From assembly GCA_003194525.1 (NCBI GenBank), contig NBIV01000186.1, positions 1-64,000 on the forward strand: DNA of 64,000 bases. Direction: 5' to 3'. Shown in pieces: positions 1-10,096 of this stretch. The notes under the pieces are model-generated. The model ran no database searches and was not told the DNA's origin. It saw only the letters and a program-made list of their open reading frames with translations. The number at the start of each line of letters is the position of its first letter. Position 1 is the first letter of the stretch. The position numbers and the translations under genes are program-made. Origin of the DNA: Gracilariopsis chorda. Taxonomy: Eukaryota; Rhodophyta; Florideophyceae; Gracilariales; Gracilariaceae.

Positions 1-1545
1 CTAATGGCAGCGTGGCCTTCGTACGACATTCTGGTCGGGCTGCAGCCGTCGCAACATGCGATGACTCTCCGGCTGGCGCCGTGGTTCCACCCGACTGCGG
101 TGTTCAATGATGTGCTTCTGGCGATGTATACCGATGGAAACGGAATGCTCCGGGGACGTTCCGGCAATCGTGACCACTTCGTGGGATTGGCGCAATCGCA
201 TAGCGATACCCGTGCACACGGTAATCCGACGGGGTCGGGAATCAGCAGCTTCCACGCACGCGGCGTTGGTCTTACTCGCTCATCAACGGCTTCGCCGGGC
301 TCCCTTTGAGTATCCCATCCCCGATGGTATGGGCTCAGACATCGGCTTGTATCGCACCCAAGGTGAAATGGGGTACCTCGACCGCCTCGCGGGTGTGGAA
401 CCACTCTTGTGGAGAAGCATTCCCGCGGCGCGCGCCAAGACGCGGTGTGCTGGACACGACCGATCATTCGGGCTGAATTCCGCTATATGCGTCGCTTAGC
501 GAGGGCCAACTTCTTGTCTATGATACGCTTTGAGCGGCGAGCACGGTCCCGATTCGGGTATTGATTCCGTATCAGAACGTAGAAGTCGAACGCATCCGCG
601 TGGTCAACCGACGGGGCCGGTACGTTCCGATTCCACCGTGGTGGTCGCATCTCGAAGCGTGCCGAGGTTGCTACATCGAATTGCCTCCCGTGATCACGTA
701 TTACGGCTCATACCTCATCTAGAATCCTCAGTCCGGGCTCTGGTCCGTGGTGGTCACCGAAATGGGCGGTCCCGCACAGCGGCTTCCATCCTCTGGGAGG
801 TTTATGACCAGTACAGACTGTGGTTCATCCCGTTGCGGGTCCGTGCCGCCATCCGAGCGCTGGACTTACGAATCCCCACTAGGTGTGAGGCAAACGCTGA
901 CGAAGTAGTGGGGCTCCTCAATTTCATCGACTAGGTTGACTGGGCTTCAGTTCCTCTAGAGCAGAGTGGGCGTACTGCCGGTAGCCGGATACAGGACCTG
1001 TCGCCAGGGCGTCGAACTCCGCTCGCGGGTGACTTCATCTACTTCAGCCCTTGGGAGGGGCATGAGATCTCCGCGGAGGAAGCGAACGAGCTCCGGTTTG
1101 CACCGAGATATATCCCCGAGGGGCATCCGACCGGTTATGTTGACGCAGATGAGTACTACAACGTCTACGACGGTGAGGATCCGATGTTCGACAACGAGCC
1201 CGACGAAGGTGCCGGTCACGCCGAGGCAGAGGGGAACCATATGGTATGGATGCTCCTGGAGTCGCCCCTGCGAGTCAGCCGTCCAATCCGTCGGTCGGTC
1301 TTCCCACTGGTGGGTCCTCTACGCCAGGTGAGGCGAACGTGGCCCCTGTGGGTCAGGCTGCCGTGATCTCTCAGTTCCTCCGCCAAGTGGGGCTGGGAGG
1401 TAACGAGGCCAGTGGCGATGTCACCGCGATGCGGGATGCTCTGATATCCCGACTCCAGGGAAATACCACTAAGGTGGGGGCAGTTCCAACCCGTAAGGGG
1501 GCGTGTTCCCTCACCATGGGGGTGCAACCTTGTGACGTAGGGTAG
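1..1545 (+). pseudogene. unrecognised, fragmented coding-like sequence
   Basis: Several medium-length open stretches in all three plus-strand frames follow one another here (for example around 320-490, 537-710, 800-930, 935-1250 and 1246-1545). Each reads like real protein, with short motifs such as GYVDADEYYNVYDGEDP near 1135 and AVISQFLRQVGLGGNE near 1360, but none is long and the open phase changes repeatedly. I recognise no domain. The stretch shares with element A, to its right, an unusual density of short GC hairpin words, so it may belong to an element of the same group rather than to a host gene. An AATAAA lies just downstream at 1580-1585. I make no attempt to join the stretches. Confidence 0.4.
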
Positions 1546-1579
1546 TTCTTCGACTAGTCGGTGTTCCATCGACTATTCG

Positions 1580-1585
1580 AATAAA
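1580..1585 (+). promoter_or_regulatory. possible polyadenylation signal
   Basis: AATAAA lies 35 bases after the last open stretch of the coding-like region ends near 1545. The placement suits a 3' end of a plus-strand transcript, but the hexamer is common by chance. Confidence 0.25.
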
Positions 1586-1602
1586 ATCCGAGTTGACTTG
1601 TG

Positions 1603-1650
1603 TTCCTTCTTCATTCTTTTCCTTTCTTCCTTTCCTTTCCTTTATTTCCA
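1603..1650 (-). other. purine tract on minus strand (possible PPT of element A)
   Basis: About 48 bases are almost pure pyrimidine on the plus strand, so almost pure purine on the minus strand. It lies downstream of the last open frame of minus-strand element A, where a retroelement polypurine tract is expected, just before the 3' LTR. I could not match the following sequence (1-1600) to the other end of element A, so the LTR itself is not shown. The tract followed by CAG also resembles a plus-strand 3' splice site; I cannot decide between the two. Confidence 0.3.
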
Positions 1651-1886
1651 CTGCAGTGGCTTGCTTATCCCACTTGGGCGTGTATCACCGATGCTGGGAT
1701 TCCCGTTCGCGTTCTGCGATGATATGAAACCACTTTCGAACGTGGGAGGTGCTCTATCGGCTCATCCGAATCATTTTCGGGCCCGAAACCGTACCAGCGT
1801 ACGCGGTACTGGATGTAACCATTTGGATGGTAAGAATGTTCTACAATGTGGTCAACGACAAACTCCTGTTTGTAGACTTCCCGGCC

Positions 1887-2837
1887 TCACCGTGTTCGCA
1901 TTATTGCGTCCTGCACGGCAGGCTCTACCACCACTGGCGGGTATTGGACAGTCTTCCCCGGAAAGGGCATGGCTTGGTACTGCCTGTCCATGCCCTTTGA
2001 GGGGTCATTAACCGGTTCCCGGGTATGTTCATCCGTTTCGCGGGTCTGGAGGTCCTCGGCACGGCCATTTGCGTCGACCACTTGATGGTGCGTATCGGGA
2101 CCCTTGCTGTGGGTTAAAGTATCCCGCTTCGCGGTTTCTTCACTCCTTGAGGGGGCTTCTATTGACGATACCCTTTGAGGGGCTTCTAACGCATCTGAAA
2201 GATGAGCATCTGGGTCGCGAACCACAGGTTTGTGTGTAGATATCCGTCTTGACGGGGGTGCTTCAGACGACGAAGTCGGTTGCACCACGGTGCGTCGTAC
2301 AGTACGCGTCGATTCGCCTCGGGCGGTAATTGGTGCCTTTGCCGTCCGTACGGTGTCGGGGTCACGTGCCGTTTGCAACGGATGGTCGAGGGTTGTCCGC
2401 GCCGTGTTCCGTTCCGCCTCCTCACGTGAGGGCGGTTGCAACGGTGCTGCCGGTGTGTTGTCTCGCTTCGGCGACGAAGTATTTCCACCTTTGACGTGCT
2501 TTCCTTCCGGAGTCACCGGTGCGACTTCGGCGACACTGTCGGAATCAACCGAGACACTCGGAGTGAGTTCGCGACTGCGCGATGGTCCTAAACCAGATTC
2601 CAGCTTGCTGGTCGTTTTCCTTCCGTCCTGTACGGTGTGCTTGCCCGGCCTGGCCGGTGTGTTCTGCAGTGCAGTAGGAGTTACCACGTCCGGTGTAGTC
2701 GGCTCAGAGGATCCCGCGAGGGCCTGCTCTGCATTATCCAGCGTAGCTGTTGTTGACGAACCGTGACCCACGGAATGCGGATCAACGCTCGACGGCACAG
2801 TCGTTTCAGTATCAGGAACGCGAATAGTTTCCTGCAA
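1887..2837 (-). CDS. open frame at the 3' end of element A, function unknown
   Basis: A 316-codon frame downstream of pol on the same strand. The protein is low in complexity, rich in Thr, Ser, Pro, Arg and acidic residues, and contains runs such as TRTVRRTVVQPTSSSEAPPS. The C-terminus, near KTVQYPPVVVEPAVQDAIM, is more ordinary. There is no signal peptide or clear membrane segment, so nothing supports an envelope protein. It could be a basic tail of the integrase polyprotein or a separate accessory protein. The opposite strand is also open at 1749-2000 for 83 codons, overlapping its end. Confidence 0.45.
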   Translation of the reverse strand: MQETIRVPDTETTVPSSVDPHSVGHGSSTTATLDNAEQALAGSSEPTTPDVVTPTALQNTPARPGKHTVQDGRKTTSKLESGLGPSRSRELTPSVSVDSDSVAEVAPVTPEGKHVKGGNTSSPKRDNTPAAPLQPPSREEAERNTARTTLDHPLQTARDPDTVRTAKAPITARGESTRTVRRTVVQPTSSSEAPPSRRISTHKPVVRDPDAHLSDALEAPQRVSSIEAPSRSEETAKRDTLTHSKGPDTHHQVVDANGRAEDLQTRETDEHTREPVNDPSKGMDRQYQAMPFPGKTVQYPPVVVEPAVQDAIMRTR

Positions 2838-3005
2838 CGATTTCAGTTTGGCGAGAGACTTCCCACTGCGGGGTGCATTTTGACGACTAGAATCCCGGTG
2901 GGGAGTGCGATCTGGCGCAGATGCGGTAGAACTTCCTCAAGAGGGTTCAGCGGTAGCTGTAGCGCGCAAATGCGAAGATGGCACGTCAGTAGACGGAACT
3001 CTCGG

Positions 3006-6000
3006 TCAACTATTATCCTTTTCGATGTTTCCGGAGGTCCGTGCACCACGGTTGTCATGATGCGACGAAGCGGTTTCAGTGTTAGGGTCCTCCTCCCCCT
3101 CCTTAGATGGAGCGGCATGGGGAGTTGTAGAAGCGCCCAAACTGCGTGGATAGACGCCGCGCAGTGGCGTTAGAGAAGAAAGGCCATTCGGGCCTGCGTC
3201 CGATAAGGACGGTATATCTGAGAGCCCCCTTGAAGGGTGTGGCAACACAGAAGGCCTGTTAACCACAGATGTGGGTTGTTCCAAAGGGGTGTGTTGGTTC
3301 TCATCTTGGTAAGCAACCTCTACGGAGGGTGGCGGTGCCATAACAACGCGATCTCGGGAAATCCGCTCATGAGCGTCGTTCATTTCCACCACTAAGGTGT
3401 CGTTATCCACTGATATGACCTTGTAGGGACCGTCCGCGACGGTTGAGAGCTTATGCCGCTTCTCCTTATCAGGGTTCCAGTGCTCCTTACGGACGAAGAC
3501 GTAGTCATCCTCCTTAATTGGCGGTGCTGTACCTCGTACACGACAGTCAAAATCACGCTTGTACGCGGCCTGTGCTCGTGCCATGGAGCTCCGGGCGACC
3601 GGGATTAACTTCGTAAGCCACGCTTTCCATCGTTGGCGATAATCCTTCACGGAAGGGAAGTTTGCCAGCGTAGGCTGGGGTTCCAACGCTACGGCGGGCG
3701 GATGACGCGAAAGTACCAATTCAAATGGAGTCAAACCCGTTGTACGGTGTACCTGTGTGTTATACGCAAACGTCAAGGCGTCAGTGTACAGGTCCCATGT
3801 TTTGGGGTGATCAGCAACGTAAGAACGGAGAGACGCTGACAGCGTTCGGTTAAACCGCTCGACCCGCCCATTACACTGGGGATGGTAGGTCGTTGTAAAC
3901 AGATTCTTGATATCGAGAATCCGACACACGTCCTCAAAGAATCGCGATGCGAATTGCTTTCCGTTATCGGATAGAATGTTAACCGGTGGTCCGTAGACAA
4001 ATACCCAATGGGTGACGAAGGCTTGCGCCACTGCGAAAGCGGATATCTTCCGTAAAGGTACGGTGCGAACCAACTTGGAGGAACGATCCGTGATAACGAG
4101 TAATAACTTATGTCCACGCTTTGTGGTGAGCAGCGGTCCCAAGAGGTCAATTGCGACAAACTCGAGAGGGGCCCGTGCTGGGAACAACTTCAACTTCGTT
4201 GAGTGCTTCCGGAGTTTGACCCGGTTTTTGGCATACTCCGTGCATGACCGCACAGTCGCGTAGCAGTCCACAGCCATGGCTGGCCAATAGTAACTCCGTC
4301 GCAACGTGAGGTAAAGTTTCCGTCCACCGGCGTGTCCACCAAGTTTCGCATAGTGCGACAAGTGCAACACTCTAGATTGTAGAGTATGCGGTACCACTAC
4401 CTGTGGGGTTGTTTGAACCGTCCTGACGAGGTATCCAACATCATTCACCTCGAAAGGGAGTTGCGCACCGCCATTAAGTCGGGCGCGAATCTGAGTACAG
4501 AAGGGATCACCTTGTTGTTCTCTGACCATCTCCTCCGGGGGTATTGGCACGAAATTACCCAGTGGGGGTTTCTGAGCATCGTCCGAGACGAGTAGTGCGT
4601 CCAGTTCATCATCCGATTCCGGTTCTTCATCCGAGTTATCGGGTTCACGGTCCGGGGCCTCCGGTTCTCGACCGTCGACGACGAAGCAAGGAATGTCCTC
4701 GTCCCCAGCGGGTAGAGTTTCACTATCCGTGGGTAAATGCGACAGCGCGTCCGCCTGAGCGTTCTTTGTGCCCTTCTTGTAGATCACCTCGAAGTCGAAT
4801 TCCGCAAGGCGGAGCCTCCAACGCATTAAGCGGCCTGACGGTTCAGAGACTGTCATGAGCCATCGTAATGACGAGTGATCCGTGTAAACGGTGAAGTCCA
4901 CACCCATAAGATAGGGGCGGAGAGTGGAGAGTGCCCACACAACTGCAAAACACTCTTTCTCCGAGACGGAGTAATTCCGCTCGTGAACATTCAGTGAGCG
5001 TGACCAGTACCCAATAGGGGTTCGTTCTCCTTCGGGAGTTGTCTGAAAGAGAGCGCAACCTACTTGGTAGTCACTAGCATCCGTGTCTACGGTAAACGGT
5101 AGTCTGGATTTCGGTAACGATAAGATCGGTGCTGATGTTACAGCCTCCTTGAGGAAGTTAAACGCCTTCGTCTCGACGGACGTAAAGGGTTCCAATTTCG
5201 GTGGTTGGCCTTTCCGCAAGAGCGCGTTCAAGGGTGCTGAGATATCCGCACAACTCGGGATAAACCGTCGATAGACGTTGAATAATCCTAGAAAGGAGCG
5301 TAGTTCCGTTTGAGTGGCGGGTTCCTTCGCTTGACGGAGCGACTTGACTCGAGCTTCCTCGATCATCACACGCCCAGGGCGGATTATGTGGCCCAGATAC
5401 TTCACTGTATCTGTAAAGAACTCACATTTCCTCAACTTGAGAGTAACTCCAGCTTCACGTAGCGTGGTCATGATATCTCTCACGTGTGTGAGGTGGTCAT
5501 CCAGATTATCTGAGAATACTATGATATCGTCCAGGTAGACGAGGCATGTACGCCATTTGAAGCGAGCCAGTAGTATGTCGATAGCACGCTGGAAAGTAGC
5601 GGGAGCATTGGTCAAACCAAAAGGCATCCGTTTGAAACGGTAGAGTCCGGAGTGACAGACAAAAGCAGTCTTGTCGCGGTCCTGTTCCCTGACGGGCACC
5701 TGCCAGTATCCCCAATTGGCGTCTAGAGCCGTGAAAACGGTAGCATTTCCGAGTGAATCGATGTACTCATCCATTCGTGGGATCGCGTACACATCATTGA
5801 TGGTTACGGCGTTCAGTCGACGGTAGTCGATGCAAAAGCGCCAGGATCCATCCGGTTTCGGAGCCAGTACCACTGGGGATGCCCACGGCGACTGAGCCGG
5901 TTCTATTACTCCAGCTCGGAGCATCTTTTCCACTTGGAATTCTTCCTCTTCTCGAGCTTTAGGGCCTGCCCTATAGGGGTGCTGAGCGATCGGCCTGGTA

Positions 6001-6206
6001 TCAGGTAGCAAGTCAATCCGGTGCTCCGTTGTAGTAATCTCCCATAGGGAGCCATCCCACATTGTGGTGAAATTCCGTAGCATCTCACGGAGACGTTCAC
6101 GGTGCGATTCCGGCACATGACCGAGGTCAAGTTCCTCGAGTTCCTTCACGGGATCAATCCGGTCGTAACTCGTTGGAACCGGCTTAGCATCCGAGCATTT
6201 CGGCAT
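3006..6206 (-). CDS. element A pol: reverse transcriptase, RNase H, integrase
   Basis: A long frame of about 1066 codons with the domain order of Ty3/gypsy pol. Reverse transcriptase carries FCIDYRRLNAV, MPFGLTNAPATFQ and the catalytic box LVYLDDIIVF. RNase H carries FTVDTDASDYQVG and VYTDHSSLRWLM. Integrase has a His-His-Cys-Cys type N-terminal region (GGHAGGRKLYLTLRRSYYW followed by two Cys) and the D, D, E triad in AIDLLGP, ILSDNGKQF and GRVERFNR. No chromodomain is visible. The enzyme set would copy the element RNA to DNA and integrate it into host chromatin. Confidence 0.93.
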   Translation of the reverse strand: MPKCSDAKPVPTSYDRIDPVKELEELDLGHVPESHRERLREMLRNFTTMWDGSLWEITTTEHRIDLLPDTRPIAQHPYRAGPKAREEEEFQVEKMLRAGVIEPAQSPWASPVVLAPKPDGSWRFCIDYRRLNAVTINDVYAIPRMDEYIDSLGNATVFTALDANWGYWQVPVREQDRDKTAFVCHSGLYRFKRMPFGLTNAPATFQRAIDILLARFKWRTCLVYLDDIIVFSDNLDDHLTHVRDIMTTLREAGVTLKLRKCEFFTDTVKYLGHIIRPGRVMIEEARVKSLRQAKEPATQTELRSFLGLFNVYRRFIPSCADISAPLNALLRKGQPPKLEPFTSVETKAFNFLKEAVTSAPILSLPKSRLPFTVDTDASDYQVGCALFQTTPEGERTPIGYWSRSLNVHERNYSVSEKECFAVVWALSTLRPYLMGVDFTVYTDHSSLRWLMTVSEPSGRLMRWRLRLAEFDFEVIYKKGTKNAQADALSHLPTDSETLPAGDEDIPCFVVDGREPEAPDREPDNSDEEPESDDELDALLVSDDAQKPPLGNFVPIPPEEMVREQQGDPFCTQIRARLNGGAQLPFEVNDVGYLVRTVQTTPQVVVPHTLQSRVLHLSHYAKLGGHAGGRKLYLTLRRSYYWPAMAVDCYATVRSCTEYAKNRVKLRKHSTKLKLFPARAPLEFVAIDLLGPLLTTKRGHKLLLVITDRSSKLVRTVPLRKISAFAVAQAFVTHWVFVYGPPVNILSDNGKQFASRFFEDVCRILDIKNLFTTTYHPQCNGRVERFNRTLSASLRSYVADHPKTWDLYTDALTFAYNTQVHRTTGLTPFELVLSRHPPAVALEPQPTLANFPSVKDYRQRWKAWLTKLIPVARSSMARAQAAYKRDFDCRVRGTAPPIKEDDYVFVRKEHWNPDKEKRHKLSTVADGPYKVISVDNDTLVVEMNDAHERISRDRVVMAPPPSVEVAYQDENQHTPLEQPTSVVNRPSVLPHPSRGLSDIPSLSDAGPNGLSSLTPLRGVYPRSLGASTTPHAAPSKEGEEDPNTETASSHHDNRGARTSGNIEKDNS

Positions 6207-7165
6207 TTGGACGGCAGTTTCCTCCCCTCCTTAGAGTGAACGAGACCGAGGACTTCGGCGGCGGTCATTCTCGTGGGAACCATTGCGGTGGGGTGGGGCA
6301 TTACCGAACCAATGACTTGGTTTTTCACCAGTGACTGGGGCGTAGAGCCTAGATTGGCGACCAGCACGTTGAACGGTTTGTCGGGCTCAATTTGAGCTAC
6401 TCCATTCGCCACGGCGAGTTGATACCTATCATATAAGGACGAAAGGGGTCGAATTACTCGTGAACCGTGTTGAAGGGAAGTGACTCGTACCCAAACCTGA
6501 GATTCCGGGGGAAATTGGACAGACGCGGCAACGCGGAGCTTTGTAGAGTCCCGGGAAGCAGGTGGGGGTTCCTGCGCAGCAGGTAATGGAACGTGCTTCT
6601 TCGAGGCACGTCGTAGAGGACGACGTACGATCGAAACGGAGGAGCCGTCTTCCATTTCCACACGTCTTAGACGGGGCCTGATGGCATCGACGAATCTGTC
6701 ACAGAAGTCGCATCCCAAGATCAAAGGGGCGGCAAGTTTCCGACAAACAATAAAGTTGAGTTTCACAAGAAAGGAGCCAAGGCGCACGACCAGGTCCATT
6801 GTCCCAACCGTTGATAACGGGTTATCATTCGCATCCGCGACATCCGGTATCACGCCATGGCGGATCTGAGACTGCAACGACGGTGGCAGGAGCGAATCAA
6901 CGATGAAGTTCGGGCCTGCACCTGTGTCCAAAACAGTGAGAACTCGCACTATAAACTGGGTGGAAAGGCCAAGGTCAGCATATACCTTGTCATTTCTCTT
7001 GGCCATTACCAAAACTCTGTCCGGGAACCGGTTGTTTCGAACACGTTTCCACGGCCGACGCAGAACACTAAAGTGTTCAGAGTTCACGTCTGAGATGGCC
7101 TGTTTCCTAGTAAGGATTTTGACCGGGGAGCGAGGCAGTGACGCCTCGGGCGCCTTCAACCTCAA
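6146..7165 (-). CDS. element A aspartic protease region
   Basis: A frame of about 339 codons between gag and pol. It has the retropepsin active-site motif VLDTGAGPNFIVDS near residue 78 and a second conserved stretch, LAAPLILGCDFCDRFVDAI, typical of the flap-to-C-terminal half of Ty3 proteases. The C-terminal half (VWVRVTSLQHGSRVIRPLSS and onward) is the protease-RT linker also recognisable in gypsy B at 48.5-49.0 kb. It would process the polyproteins. It overlaps the start of pol by about 60 bases in a different frame. Confidence 0.85.
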   Translation of the reverse strand: MRLKAPEASLPRSPVKILTRKQAISDVNSEHFSVLRRPWKRVRNNRFPDRVLVMAKRNDKVYADLGLSTQFIVRVLTVLDTGAGPNFIVDSLLPPSLQSQIRHGVIPDVADANDNPLSTVGTMDLVVRLGSFLVKLNFIVCRKLAAPLILGCDFCDRFVDAIRPRLRRVEMEDGSSVSIVRRPLRRASKKHVPLPAAQEPPPASRDSTKLRVAASVQFPPESQVWVRVTSLQHGSRVIRPLSSLYDRYQLAVANGVAQIEPDKPFNVLVANLGSTPQSLVKNQVIGSVMPHPTAMVPTRMTAAEVLGLVHSKEGRKLPSKCRNARMLSRFQRVTTGLIP

Positions 7166-7203
7166 CTCTGAGGGCGCCTCTCCCGTAGGGGAGACTCCCG
7201 AAA

Positions 7204-9318
7204 TCAGTTTTCTTGAGCTCGTTCCGCCTGAGGCGGGGTCTCAGAATCCTGAACCACTAGCAGTGGAGCGCTAGCGGGGGTGTCTTGTCGAACAAGACGG
7301 GGGTTAGTGACCTGCTCAGCAGGGGAAAGCAACGCGTGTCGCGGGTTCGTATCCGGGATATTCCGGGGGAATTCCGTCTTCACTCGTAAGTACGAGGCAA
7401 TCGGAACGGTCTGCTTCTCCGCTGGAGTAAGGGCTTCATAGTTACCGATCACTCGGGTTAGTTCTCTCAAAGTGAGGATGCAGTCCGGTGAAATGTGACC
7501 GTGTTCGTGACATATATGGCATATGACTCCAGAGCGTGGGGGTGGCTGACCGGAACGAGCATCCGTGTGTCTCACCGCTGGGCGGGTATCCTTCCATCCG
7601 GGACGACTTTGCCGTAGGGCACCATTCGAATCGGGGATGCGAGGTCCGTGAACACGGGGTCCGTCAACATACAGCAGGGAATTCTCCTGAGCTGTATCGT
7701 AGGACGCATCCGTCGTGGACGGCAGTTCCGTGGTCGGAATAGACTGAGCACCGGCCTGAGCAAGGTACACGTTATCGTAGTCCCTTGAACGGAGTCCACT
7801 CGCTGCTAGCGATAAAGATGGTGAACTGGCTTCCACCATCAACGCCTTGGCGGGACGAGACTTCGATGCAGGGATACGAGCTCGAAGTGCATCACCTTCC
7901 GCTTGCGCGTGTTGAATCAACTCCAGGTAGGTGGTGTTACGACGATCCTCCCGATATCGGGCCACCAGCGTACGGATTGCCGGATCCAATCCATCGATGT
8001 ACATGTTGCAGCGCTCTCCAGACGAGTAAACATTGCCACACCTGTGGAAAGCCTTATTAAGGCGTACCGAGAATTCGGTTTCCGTCTCTCCAGATTTCTG
8101 GCGGGTATCGCGTAAAGCGAGAATAGCCGCTTGAATAGCGTTGTTCGTCGCGTAGGATCGCAAGAGGTACTGAACCGCTTCCGGCCAGCACGTTACAATT
8201 CCTTCGGAGGCTCGGGAAGAACCTCTTACAGAGTTGTATTGATCCTCGGCGAGTCCACCTAGAAAATACGGTAGGGCAATAAACGCCTGTCCTTCGTTCA
8301 TACCAAGTATGTCCGCTTCGGAAACGAATCTTCCGAGGAAGTCTAACACCAATATGGGATCCTCTCCAGAAAAGGACTGGTTACGAAGGGAAAGCTGCAT
8401 ACGCTTTATGCAGTCCTTCACTTTACCCGTACCACGGGGTGTACGATCCAATGAGGAGTCCTCAAGCCGATAATATCGGTACGATACCAACCTCTTGTAG
8501 AGGGGATTAGTACATTTGAGTTCCCTCAATCCTAAGTGTTTCCTTCCCTTCCTCCGGGGGCGAATCACACCTTGGGTGGAGGAAGACCGTTTAGAATGGG
8601 ACGGGCGTCGGCGACGATCATCGTCCGACGAAGAATCCGACGACACCGAACCATCTGAATGGTGAGAATCCTGTGAAGACAGGGAGGAATCCGACGAGTC
8701 GGGATCGTGCTTGGGCTGCTTCTTACCAGTGCGGCGGGTAGAATCTTTCTTCTCGCGCTTCGCTTTTTGCGAGACAGCAGCGGCCTCACCCGGGACGTTG
8801 TCATCCATCAAGATAGTTTGCTCCAACGTCCTCAAACGGGCACTGACACGATCAAATCGGGTTCCCACATTCTCAACATAGTTGGCAGGGCCACCAAAAC
8901 ATTCCAACACAGTGTTGACATCCGCCCTTAAAAGGCGAATGTCCTCAGCCAAATCCTTCATAGAAGAGGTATCAAACCTGACACGCAGGACTTCAAACTC
9001 CTCCACGAGGGCATTGTGTGCTTCACGCATCTCGTCAAGCTGCGCTTGGACACTAGGGGGGGCGTCGGTATCGGGGTCTCCCCTCCGGGGTGCAGCTACA
9101 TCGGCAGAAGCCGGGTCGACACCAGAGTTGGGAGCGTCCTTCAACGCCTTAGGCGGGGGTTTCTGGGCTCTCGACGAGTCTTGGCCATTTGACTTGCCTT
9201 TCAAAGGGGCACGTCGAGGGTGGCCAGCGGGGACCTTCGAGATCTCTGCCTGTTCCACGTCACTGACGGAACGACTCCGCGTGACACCGGGTTCGGCGGA
9301 GGATGGTCGCCGAGACAT
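7204..9318 (-). CDS. element A gag (nucleocapsid polyprotein)
   Basis: An open frame runs from 9531. I prefer the ATG at 9318 (MSRRPSSAEPGV) because the stretch before it looks like untranslated leader. A Ser- and Asp-rich, basic N-terminal half with a coiled-coil-like section is followed by a retrotransposon gag domain (FSGEDPILVLDFLGRFVSEA through YLELIQHAQAEGDALR). Near the C-terminus is a CCHC zinc knuckle, CHICHEHGHISPDC, spaced CX2CX4HX4C. It would form the virus-like particle and bind element RNA. Confidence 0.88.
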   Translation of the reverse strand: MSRRPSSAEPGVTRSRSVSDVEQAEISKVPAGHPRRAPLKGKSNGQDSSRAQKPPPKALKDAPNSGVDPASADVAAPRRGDPDTDAPPSVQAQLDEMREAHNALVEEFEVLRVRFDTSSMKDLAEDIRLLRADVNTVLECFGGPANYVENVGTRFDRVSARLRTLEQTILMDDNVPGEAAAVSQKAKREKKDSTRRTGKKQPKHDPDSSDSSLSSQDSHHSDGSVSSDSSSDDDRRRRPSHSKRSSSTQGVIRPRRKGRKHLGLRELKCTNPLYKRLVSYRYYRLEDSSLDRTPRGTGKVKDCIKRMQLSLRNQSFSGEDPILVLDFLGRFVSEADILGMNEGQAFIALPYFLGGLAEDQYNSVRGSSRASEGIVTCWPEAVQYLLRSYATNNAIQAAILALRDTRQKSGETETEFSVRLNKAFHRCGNVYSSGERCNMYIDGLDPAIRTLVARYREDRRNTTYLELIQHAQAEGDALRARIPASKSRPAKALMVEASSPSLSLAASGLRSRDYDNVYLAQAGAQSIPTTELPSTTDASYDTAQENSLLYVDGPRVHGPRIPDSNGALRQSRPGWKDTRPAVRHTDARSGQPPPRSGVICHICHEHGHISPDCILTLRELTRVIGNYEALTPAEKQTVPIASYLRVKTEFPRNIPDTNPRHALLSPAEQVTNPRLVRQDTPASAPLLVVQDSETPPQAERAQEN

Positions 9319-10096
9319 GTGTAGACCAAAAACTCCCACGAAGTGGTAAGAAACCATAAGTTTGGACAGTGAATCTCCGAGGAGAGGTAATACAAAACCT
9401 AACCGTTTCCGATTCGAGGTCGGGAGACCACTTTGTAGTGCAATACCCGCAAGCGGGACAACACACGAAGACGTTCGGAATCTTCCTCTCACGAGGGTAA
9501 CACAGCGAACGGAGCCTCTCCGGATGAGCACGACGAAGTCGGGTTGTAAAGCCGAGGCTCACCCTCACGCCAAGCGGGGAGAGTTGAAACGGTAGGATTA
9601 GGATCACCACGAATGGGAAAACAGCCCTTCCAAGGAGTACGAGTCCACGTAAGTGGGGGAAGACGTCACGGGATACCGGCACGAGAGACACGCGTCAGCG
9701 GTGACGAGCAACCACACAAAGGGGTACGAACCACGAGAGTGGGGTAAGGGAAATACGGGGGATGCCCGACTGGGGGCGACAGGGGTGTGGCCCAACGGGA
9801 CCACGGAAAAAGGTACAAAGGAACCCTATAGAGGGGCGAGAACACGGCGGTGGTGAATTTAGTGACAAGTGCCCAAGGCGGTGATACTCCTAGTGACGCA
9901 GGGTGGATAGGTCTACCGTTAGTAACGCGGCTTTACCTCCGAGGAGTTTAGAAGACTCGCGAAAGCGGAAAAGACTTAGAGCCAAGAACCCTGGTTGGGG
10001 AAGTTTACTCAGTGTCAGGGCGAGGTCGCCGAGCCACTATATAGTGTAGTAATCTCCCTACTGTAGCGTAGATAAATAATAAATAATAAATATAAG
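9319..10096 (-). other. leader / probable LTR remnant of element A
   Basis: Noncoding sequence upstream of gag. It holds a 12-bp perfect palindrome CACTATATAGTG at 10035-10046 that could serve as a TATA box, an AT-rich edge at 10070-10100, and at least seven short perfect GC hairpins (see findings). No matching LTR copy was found at the other end of the element. Confidence 0.5.

Larger units (their letters stand above)
1887..10090 (-). mobile_element. Ty3/gypsy retroelement A, near whole
   Basis: Minus-strand LTR retroelement with parts in the order gag (about 9318-7204), protease (7165-6146), reverse transcriptase-RNase H-integrase (6206-3006) and a further open frame (2837-1887). A noncoding leader of about 0.7 kb lies upstream, up to about 10090. 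The coding parts look nearly whole, with few or no breaks, so the copy is probably young, but no LTR pair could be aligned and age cannot be estimated. Gag and pol sit in different frames, for which gypsy elements commonly use frameshifting or separate initiation. The right edge abuts Harbinger transposase 1, which suggests A landed beside or inside that older element. Gypsy B (47-59 kb) is a decayed relative. Confidence 0.85.

Noticed and set aside
1749-2000. 83-codon plus-strand frame (LYRLIRIIFGPETVPAYAV) opposite the end of element A
   Set aside because: It reads like protein but has no ATG near its start and overlaps the minus-strand frame. Not enough to call a gene.
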